Source: Dictyobacter aurantiacus (GTDB lineage: Bacteria > Chloroflexota > Ktedonobacteria > Ktedonobacterales > Ktedonobacteraceae). Taken from it: a DNA stretch of 64,000 nucleotides. How positions within the stretch are numbered: position 1 is the stretch's first letter; each line of letters begins with the position of its first letter. This document shows, piece by piece, positions 58,672-64,000 of this stretch. The notes beneath the pieces are model-generated. The model was not told the DNA's origin and ran no database searches. It saw only the letters and a program-made list of their open reading frames with translations. The DNA is taken from the NCBI RefSeq assembly GCF_003967515.1, contig NZ_BIFQ01000001.1:4092001-4156000 (forward strand). Direction: 5' to 3'. Position numbers and translations under genes: made by a program.

Positions 58672-59553
58672 ATGTCTTCAATTTCAGATCATCACCTGAA
58701 TGACCATAAATCGGAGCAAGGAAAGAATATAGCTCCCAAACGTCGTTTGCCCCTCGCATCTTTGCTGGTTGAGCGGGGGATCTTTGCCCATGTCGATGAG
58801 GCCCGGCGCTGGATCATGGCTGGAAAGGTGCTGGTGAATGATCAGCTGATGGATAAACCGGGCATGGCTGTGCCACGAGATGCGCGTCTTCGCGTGCGTG
58901 GAAGAGCTCGCTATGCCAGCCGTGCAGGCTACAAGCTTGAGGCGGCCCTGGCCGCGTTTGCCGTCGAGGTCGCTGGACAGGTGGCCCTGGACTGCGGCGC
59001 TTCTACGGGAGGATTTACCGACTGCCTTTTGCAACGAGGCGTTGAGATAGTCTATTCGGTTGATGTGGGTTATGGTCAGTTGCTTGGCCGCCTGCGTGTT
59101 GATCCTCGCGTGCGTAACCTTGAGCGAACTAACCTGAGCGATCTAACAGCGTATCCGCTGCAACCCGCACCGACGCTGATTACACTCGATCTTTCGTACC
59201 TCTCGCTGACAAAGGCATTGCCGGTCGCGGCGAGGCTGCTGGCTCCCGAGGGGCAGATCCTGACGCTGGTGAAGCCGCTCTTCGAAGTCGAGAGTCAGGA
59301 TGCCAGGCGTAGCGGTCGCATCGATGATGTAGCGCTGCTAGTTGAAGCTCTGCACCAGGTAGTTGAGGCGGGCTTGAACTGTGGCTTGTCTTTACAGGGG
59401 ATTGTAAAACTGGCGCTCAGGCCACGTTATGGCGTTCATGAATTCTTTGCCTCATTTGTTCGCCGCCCAGATGTTCTTGATTGGCAATATGATGAGCATA
59501 CATTGCTCACCATTGTCCAGGGGCTGGGTATTGGTGAGATATATGAGGAATAA
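58672..59553 (+). CDS. tlyA: TlyA-family 2'-O-methyltransferase / hemolysin A-like
   Basis: About 293 residues. An S4 RNA-binding domain (LASLLVERGIFAHVDEARRW, MAGKVLVNDQLMDKPG) is followed by an FtsJ-like methyltransferase: RAGYKLEAAL, VALDCGASTGGFTDCLLQRG, YSVDVGYGQL, LDLSYLSLTKALP and LVKPLFEV. TlyA methylates ribosomal RNA at cytidine 2'-OH, which makes ribosomes sensitive to capreomycin in mycobacteria. The ATG at 58672 follows AAAAAGGA; upstream codons are excluded. A hairpin follows its stop. Confidence 0.95.
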   Translation: MSSISDHHLNDHKSEQGKNIAPKRRLPLASLLVERGIFAHVDEARRWIMAGKVLVNDQLMDKPGMAVPRDARLRVRGRARYASRAGYKLEAALAAFAVEVAGQVALDCGASTGGFTDCLLQRGVEIVYSVDVGYGQLLGRLRVDPRVRNLERTNLSDLTAYPLQPAPTLITLDLSYLSLTKALPVAARLLAPEGQILTLVKPLFEVESQDARRSGRIDDVALLVEALHQVVEAGLNCGLSLQGIVKLALRPRYGVHEFFASFVRRPDVLDWQYDEHTLLTIVQGLGIGEIYEE

Positions 59554-59571
59554 TCTCATCTTATTGTGTTT

Positions 59572-59598
59572 GGAGGTTAGAGCTTTGCTCTAACCTCC
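59572..59598 (+). terminator. Hairpin after tlyA
   Basis: GGAGGTTAGAGC (59572-59583) and GCTCTAACCTCC (59587-59598) pair perfectly around TTT. It begins 19 bases after the tlyA stop. The tail is GGTAATCTG without a T-run, so termination may be weak. Confidence 0.55.
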
Positions 59599-59700
59599 GG
59601 TAATCTGAATGGATGGCTTTATGGATATCTTCCTCTTTTACTGTATGTTGAGATAAATCGAAATGCTGATGATGCATGCTGCGAGCATATATATTTCCTT

Positions 59701-60162
59701 GTGCCTTATGCCTGTAACCTCTTATACTGGGAGCAGAGAGGGGGATCCACTCTGAATATTAATCTCATTGAAAGACTTCGACGTGCATACGAGGCATTTA
59801 GCCGAGGTGATATCCAATACGCTGTTAATCTCATTGACCTGGACCCCGATGTTATCTGGAGCGAGCCTGAGAGCTTCTATGCAGGCGGTACGTACCGGGG
59901 GCCACAAGGAGTCGCACGGTATCTCACCCTTTCCTATGAATCTTCAGCAAAAGTTCAGAGCTTGCCCGAAGAGATCCTGGAAGTTGGAGACAAGATCGTG
60001 GTCTTCGTGCACTTTCAGGCCTGGCCAAAGGGAGGTGGTCCCATGAAGGAGGGGCATATCGCTGATGTCTATACGGTTCGTGATAGCAAGGTCGTGCAGA
60101 TGCAAGCCTATAATGATCCAGAAGAAGCACGTCAGGCTGTTGGACTTTCATCTCACTGCTAA
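59701..60162 (+). CDS. SnoaL-like (NTF2-fold) protein
   Basis: About 153 residues with the NTF2-like layout: LIERLRRAYEAFSRGDIQYA, DPDVIWSEPESFYAGGTYRG, PQGVARYLT, GDKIVVFVHFQAW and HIADVYTVRDSKVVQMQAYN. Such proteins form a cone-shaped pocket and may be enzymes or binders. The start is uncertain: a GTG at 59701 adds a first segment with poor family likeness, while GAGAGGGGG at 59735-59743 suggests a start near 59753. The methyltransferase gene follows after 20 bases. Confidence 0.85.
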   Translation: MPYACNLLYWEQRGGSTLNINLIERLRRAYEAFSRGDIQYAVNLIDLDPDVIWSEPESFYAGGTYRGPQGVARYLTLSYESSAKVQSLPEEILEVGDKIVVFVHFQAWPKGGGPMKEGHIADVYTVRDSKVVQMQAYNDPEEARQAVGLSSHC

Positions 60163-60182
60163 GCAAATTGGAGGTGTTCTTC

Positions 60183-60905
60183 ATGATGCATGCATCTTAT
60201 GACGATATTGCTGGATGGTACGATAGCTATCTGAATGAGAATTCCGTCTATTCTGAGGTTATTCTCCCCAGTCTGTTGGAGCTTGTTGGAGATGTGCAGG
60301 ATTGCACGATCTGCGATCTGGCATGTGGACAGGGCTGGTTCGCCCGCGAACTGGCGAAACGGGGCGCGAGGGTGACTGGCATCGATATCTCTGATCGTTT
60401 GCTTGAGTTGGCTCGTCAGTACGAGCTACAGCAACCACGGGGAATCACTTATCAGCGTGACGATGCCCGGAGCGCGCTATCGCTTCCTGAAGACACCTTT
60501 GAAGGGATTGTATGTGTGCTGTCGCTGATGGATATTCCAGATATCCAGGCGGTATTTCAAACAGCCAGGCGTATCCTTCAACCTGGCGGATGGCTGGTTT
60601 TTGCCATTACCCATCCCTGCTTTGAATTGCCTGACGCCCGGTGGATAACGGATGAGCATGGGCAGGTAGCCCGTGCTGTGACGGGCTACTTTAAAGAAGG
60701 GAACTGGAAGTCCGAACGTGGCGGTGTGCGTAGTCGCGTGGGAGCTCATCATCGCATGCTCAGCACGTATCTCAACGCCCTTGTCTCGGCCAATTTTACC
60801 CTCGAACGAGTGCTCGAGCCTACGGCCACTGGTGAACGTGCTGATAAAGTGCCCGGGAATCGAGAGGTCCCTTCATTCTTATTCATACGAGCACGTCTCC
60901 TTTGA
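60183..60905 (+). CDS. Class I SAM-dependent methyltransferase
   Basis: About 240 residues. It starts MMHASYDDIAGWYDSYLNE, with motif I TICDLACGQGWFARELAKRG, TGIDISDRLLELARQYE, a loop DDARSALSLPEDTFEGIVCV, then LQPGGWLVFAITHPCFELPD. It resembles UbiE/bioC-like small-molecule methyltransferases. GGAGGTG precedes the ATG at 60183. It is probably co-transcribed with the SnoaL-like gene, so the two may act in one pathway. Confidence 0.93.
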   Translation: MMHASYDDIAGWYDSYLNENSVYSEVILPSLLELVGDVQDCTICDLACGQGWFARELAKRGARVTGIDISDRLLELARQYELQQPRGITYQRDDARSALSLPEDTFEGIVCVLSLMDIPDIQAVFQTARRILQPGGWLVFAITHPCFELPDARWITDEHGQVARAVTGYFKEGNWKSERGGVRSRVGAHHRMLSTYLNALVSANFTLERVLEPTATGERADKVPGNREVPSFLFIRARLL

Positions 60906-60937
60906 GGCTGATATGTGAGTGTGACGTACGCACCCGG

Positions 60938-60976
60938 GTACCGTCGCTGCGCGACAAAGCCGGGGCAAGCCCGGCA
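60938..60976. repeat. Small GC-rich double-hairpin repeat, copy 2
   Basis: GCCGGGGCAAGCCCGGC (60959-60975) is the reverse complement of the hairpin at 32576-32592. Next to it GTCGC-TGC-GCGAC (60943-60955) forms the second hairpin. The order matches copy 1 when read in reverse. Confidence 0.6.
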
Positions 60977-60977
60977 C

Positions 60978-62105
60978 CTACGACGGTGATTTTCTGTCTG
61001 CGAGGGTTGCTGACCGTTGATGTTTTGCTTTGAAGTTGCGAATGGCTTTCTGGTAGATGTCGTTGTATTTTTGTGCCATGGCTGCGCCTGAGAAGTGTTG
61101 CCGGACATGGGCTCTGGCTTTTTCACGGCTGATTTCATCGATGCGGCCAATGGCCTGGACCATCTCTTCGACATTCTGAACGAGGAAGCCTGTTTCGCCA
61201 TCGCTGACGATCTCGGGAGCCGCGCCGCGCGCGAATGAGATGACGGGACAGCCTGTAGCCATGGCTTCGATCATCACCATGCCGAACGGCTCTTCCCATG
61301 TGATCGGATTGAGGAAGCCGCGAGCATGGCCCATGAGCGCTAGCTTCTCTTCGTATCCGGCGGGTCCATGGTTGCGTATGAGTTCTCCATCAACCTGGGC
61401 TTCGATCATCTCCTGGTAGTACTGTTCCTGGTTCATGCTGATGGTGCCTGCAAGCACCAGTGGTACCCCGGCCTGTTTGGCCGCCTGAATCGCCAGGTGT
61501 GGTCCCTTTTCGGGTACAAAGCGGCCCAGCCATAAAAAGTAGTCCTCCGGCGGCTCGGGCGACATGGGATATTGTTCAGGGGAGATGCCGTGGTGTACCA
61601 CGCCGATAAAATGCAGTGGGAGTCCCTGGTGTCTGCGTGCCTGTTCGCTGATGGCGACGATGGGAACATGTTTCGTCCAGCGTGCGATATCACCCTGCTT
61701 TATCTCTGGTGGAACCTCCTCCGAGCGGAATGGAAGATTACTATGCAGCGTGGTCACGTGTGGCACACGTAAATGAGAGAGCAGGGGGAATAAGTGCATG
61801 TCTCCGCCCGAGGATAAGTGCGTATGAACGATGTCGAAATCGTGAGCCTCAATGTAGTTCAGGGCCTGCTGCAGATATTCTCGTTCCTTCTGTGTATCGC
61901 GCCAGGAAAAGCCTTCTTCCAACAGGCTATGTGCGGTCAACGGGACAAGATGGGCTGCCGTCTGGCTGCCCGCCGCAGCTAGCAGGGTGACTTCATGTCC
62001 CCGGGCTACCTGTTCTTCAACCAGTATATGTAGAACTGTTTCAGTTCCACCATATGCTTTAGGTGGGATCTCGATCCATGGCGGCGCTAACTGAGCAATT
62101 TTCAT
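60978..62105 (-). CDS. Family 4 glycosyltransferase
   Basis: The 375-residue product starts MKIAQLAPPWIEIPPKAYGG and has the GT4 features TETVLHILVEEQVARGHEVT, HTHLSSGG, YFLWLGRFVPEKGPHLAIQA and the nucleotide-sugar-binding TWEEPFGMVMIEAMATGCPV, with FARGAAPEIVSDGETGFLV after it. It transfers a sugar from a nucleotide donor to an unknown acceptor on the cytoplasmic side. The gene stands alone on the minus strand. Confidence 0.94.
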   Translation of the reverse strand: MKIAQLAPPWIEIPPKAYGGTETVLHILVEEQVARGHEVTLLAAAGSQTAAHLVPLTAHSLLEEGFSWRDTQKEREYLQQALNYIEAHDFDIVHTHLSSGGDMHLFPLLSHLRVPHVTTLHSNLPFRSEEVPPEIKQGDIARWTKHVPIVAISEQARRHQGLPLHFIGVVHHGISPEQYPMSPEPPEDYFLWLGRFVPEKGPHLAIQAAKQAGVPLVLAGTISMNQEQYYQEMIEAQVDGELIRNHGPAGYEEKLALMGHARGFLNPITWEEPFGMVMIEAMATGCPVISFARGAAPEIVSDGETGFLVQNVEEMVQAIGRIDEISREKARAHVRQHFSGAAMAQKYNDIYQKAIRNFKAKHQRSATLADRKSPS

Positions 62106-62344
62106 GTCTATTCTCCTATCTTTTTGTCTTTATTTACTCCTTCTTGCTGAGTATGATTAACAGAGATGTATTATTTTGTATCTACGTGTAATACGGTTAA
62201 CTATTTTATGCGGTTTTGACGACAGGAGTTTTGGTTCCATTTGGAAGCTGCTAGCTATCGCGCGTAAGATGGTCGCAATCCCAGATGTATTGGTAGCGCT
62301 GGCAATCTTCGCAGCGCCACCATGTAGATGCCCATATTCATTTG

Positions 62345-63175
62345 CTACAGTTTGAGCAGCATGTCGTATTGACTGAAGAATTCGTTGAATCCGAGCTCCT
62401 TGTAATGGGGAATCTGAGGACTCTCCTCGGGCTCGTTGTAGATCTGGACCTTAGAGCAGTCGGCGGCCAGGGCGCGTAGCAGCGCACCGTACTCGCTTGC
62501 CGTCAACTGACTGCGCAGCAGTACCGCCTGGATCTGCATGATGCCATTGGCGCGGCGTACGATGAAGGCGTTGAGCTGGTCATCGGGATCCGCGATGGTT
62601 AGCGCTTCGGAATTGCCGGTGAGGAGACTGGGGATCTCCAGGCTCCAGGTAGGACGGACCGTATAAAAGGGGTCCCAGGATAGCAGGGAGGCCAGTTCCA
62701 CCGAGTTGATCAGCCCGGCGGGTTCAACTGGCAGATCCGAGGTCGCGATCTCCAGACCGAGCAGGCGGCGCTGCCTGACAAAGCCGACGCGCTCATAGAG
62801 CTTGATGGCGGCCGTATTCTGGGTCAGCACTTCCAGCTGGAGCTGCGTCAGGCCGCTCTCTTTCGCCACTCGTACCATCTCGTTGGCCAGGATCTTACTG
62901 GCACCCGTCCCGCGAAATTCGGGGACGATACCGAAGCCGCCGCACCAGCCGTGCGTGCCGCGCGTGCCCATGCGCGCCATACCAACAAAGGCGCCCTGAG
63001 AATCGTGCATCACCACACAACAATTGGCATCGATCTGATTGACGCGCCAGAAGTCAGAGACCTGTGCCGCGCTCATCGTGATAGGCACAAAATAGCCGCT
63101 GAAGCTGCGGTTATGCAGATCCGCCAGCTGCTCAAAGGTGTAGCCGAGAGCATTGGAGAAGCGATACTCATGCAT
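62345..63175 (-). CDS. GNAT-family N-acetyltransferase
   Basis: About 276 residues. The GNAT core is at about 60-130: GAFVGMARMGTRG, GGFGIVPEFRGTGASKILAN (motif A, pyrophosphate loop), LQLEVLTQNTAAIKLYERVG. A second half of about 140 residues (SLEIPSLLTG, RRANGIMQIQAVLLRSQLTA) looks like a degenerate second GNAT domain. It should acetylate an amine using acetyl-CoA; the substrate is unknown. The ATG at 63175 has only a weak ribosome site. Confidence 0.9.
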   Translation of the reverse strand: MHEYRFSNALGYTFEQLADLHNRSFSGYFVPITMSAAQVSDFWRVNQIDANCCVVMHDSQGAFVGMARMGTRGTHGWCGGFGIVPEFRGTGASKILANEMVRVAKESGLTQLQLEVLTQNTAAIKLYERVGFVRQRRLLGLEIATSDLPVEPAGLINSVELASLLSWDPFYTVRPTWSLEIPSLLTGNSEALTIADPDDQLNAFIVRRANGIMQIQAVLLRSQLTASEYGALLRALAADCSKVQIYNEPEESPQIPHYKELGFNEFFSQYDMLLKL

Positions 63176-63445
63176 CGGAGATTGTCCACTTTCTATTGAT
63201 ATAAAGGTTGCATTTCTTATAGTTTCCAAGGTATGCTGACTTTGATGATAACGGAAGCGAGGGGGAGGCCCACAGCGCCTGCAGCGCGCCCATCCACCGC
63301 ACCACTTCCTAGGGAGACTTGAATTTATCACCCATAATCCGCTGGCTCAACAACCGCAGCCGTGCGATATCCAGTTCCATCGTATATCTCTCCGGTTATA
63401 TATATCCATAATCGCCGTTGGCGAGGATGCCGGGGGTATCTTCAA

Positions 63446-63460
63446 CCGGGCTTGCCCCGG
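63446..63460. repeat. Small GC-rich hairpin repeat, copy 3 (partial)
   Basis: CCGGGCTTGCCCCGG matches the inner part of copies 1 and 2 in the same direction as copy 1. The second hairpin is not clear. It lies in the 63176-63643 gap, which otherwise shows only the terminator near 63600 and the GNAT promoter region. Confidence 0.55.
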
Positions 63461-63570
63461 CTTCTTCCCTGGGCGCCGATCGCCTGCGCTCCAACATGGA
63501 AGAGTATAACAGAGAGCCTGAAGCAAGCCAAGAGAATGAGGGAAACTGGAGAAAAGCGTGATGGGGGAGG

Positions 63571-63617
63571 TGATAAAAAGCCGATAGGCGTTGAAGAATC
63601 TCAACGCCTATCGGCTT
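63571..63617 (-). terminator. Rho-independent terminator of the CHRD-domain gene
   Basis: Perfect 17-base arms (63578-63594, 63601-63617) surround a 6-base loop. On the minus strand the hairpin is followed by a TTTTT tract. It lies 27 bases after the stop of the CHRD-domain gene. Confidence 0.85.
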
Positions 63618-63643
63618 CTGTTTGTATCAGCTCGCTTCTCTAC

Positions 63644-64000
63644 CTATGGGGTAGCGGTAGCGGACGGCTGAGAGGTGGCTGTGCGGACGGTACCACACAT
63701 GATCGGGTTGTACTCGGACTGATTGCCGAGATTGGTACCATAGTGGACCTGCGTGGCCCATTTGTTGTCCGGAATCGATGTGACGCTGGAGAACGTTTTC
63801 GTCAGGGTGGCATTACCCTGGGCATCGGCGGTCAGTGTTCCCAGATTGTAGACAACGCTGCCGATGTTCTGGCAGGTGCCGTTATGGATGTGAGCGGCAT
63901 GGCTTGAATTGGGAGCCAGGCCACGCACGTTCAGCTGAACCGTCAGTGTGCCATTGTTCACACTGAGCTGAGCTATACCGACGCTATTCTCATTGGGGCT
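63644..64000 (-). CDS. CHRD-domain protein, N-terminus cut by window edge
   Basis: The frame is open to the right edge of the window, so the start and any signal peptide lie outside. The visible 118 residues read LNVRGLAPNSSHAAHIHNGT, GSVVYNLGTLTADAQGNATL and ATQVHYGTNLG, typical of the CHRD domain found in secreted proteins (first seen in chordin). The HAAHIH and VHYG histidines are characteristic. It ends with a Ser/Ala/Thr-rich tail. A terminator follows. Confidence 0.88.
   Translation of the reverse strand, partial: SPNENSVGIAQLSVNNGTLTVQLNVRGLAPNSSHAAHIHNGTCQNIGSVVYNLGTLTADAQGNATLTKTFSSVTSIPDNKWATQVHYGTNLGNQSEYNPIMCGTVRTATSQPSATATP

Noticed and set aside
1..64000. tRNA and rRNA genes
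   Set aside because: I looked for cloverleaf T-arm sequences and rRNA signatures while reading and saw none; a covariance search would be needed to exclude a tRNA fully.

Overview
This window looks like a chromosomal segment of a Ktedonobacteria-like member of the Chloroflexota. That placement is an inference from gene content and style: gas-vesicle genes next to a bacterial NO synthase, several luciferase-like monooxygenases, a trehalose-phosphatase/GH65 fusion and PadR/Lrp regulators, with moderately high G+C and many intergenic palindromes. No rRNA, tRNA or CRISPR array was recognised.

Layout. (1) 1-2.7 kb: two sensor histidine kinases, the first cut by the window edge. (2) 2.8-18.1 kb: a complete and unusual gas-vesicle locus. 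It comprises gvpA, an Hsp20-like gvpH, a CDC48-like double AAA ATPase, gvpO and gvpL on the plus strand. A minus-strand operon carries gvpF, a Get3/ArsA-type ATPase, gvpG, a long repeat protein, a small acidic protein and two unknown helical proteins. A second plus operon carries a GvpF/L-J-domain fusion, a GvpA-like/GvpK fusion and a GvpJ-like protein. Four proteins of the locus share a C-terminal domain of about 50 residues that I cannot assign to a family. (3) 18.4-32.3 kb: metabolic and regulatory genes: a topoisomerase IB remnant, Lrp/MFS pair, sirtuin, methyltransferase, B3/B4 protein, TPP-GH65 fusion, Tet-type ribosomal protection GTPase, membrane protein and two LLM oxidoreductases. 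(4) 32.6-36.2 kb: a double-glycine peptide export system (C39-ABC exporter, short HlyD-like protein, cysteine-free precursor peptide). (5) 36.9-40.0 kb: an ECF-type sigma factor, a membrane protein with two similar outside domains, and a Pro/Thr-rich membrane protein. (6) 40.2-42.3 kb: a NOS oxygenase followed after 14 bases by an H-NOX protein with an extra C-terminal domain. (7) 42.4-47.6 kb: an AT-richer block with two glycosyltransferases and a GH10 lipoprotein. (8) 47.9-64 kb: LysE exporter, LLM enzyme, Lrp and PadR regulators, a PBP, hydrolase, gltX, one intact IS4-type insertion sequence, tlyA, methyltransferase, glycosyltransferase, GNAT protein and a CHRD-domain protein cut by the right edge.

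Genes working together. The gas-vesicle block appears to encode shell protein (GvpA), accessory GvpA paralogues (J-like, the GvpK fusion), GvpF/L factors, GvpG/O/K, and a chaperone-like set (Hsp20, J domain, AAA unfoldase, Get3-like ATPase). The repeat proteins may coat or strengthen the vesicle. NOS plus H-NOX forms a possible NO production and sensing unit. The C39 exporter, HlyD-like protein and leader peptide form a secretion unit.

The most striking non-coding signal is a family of very long, nearly perfect palindromes (arms of 22-32 bp) lying between genes. Several share a composite layout: a small hairpin, a long palindrome with variable arms and a conserved GC apex, then a GCGGCCGC-type hairpin. 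The arms differ between copies while pairing is kept. A second small GC-rich hairpin repeat occurs three times.
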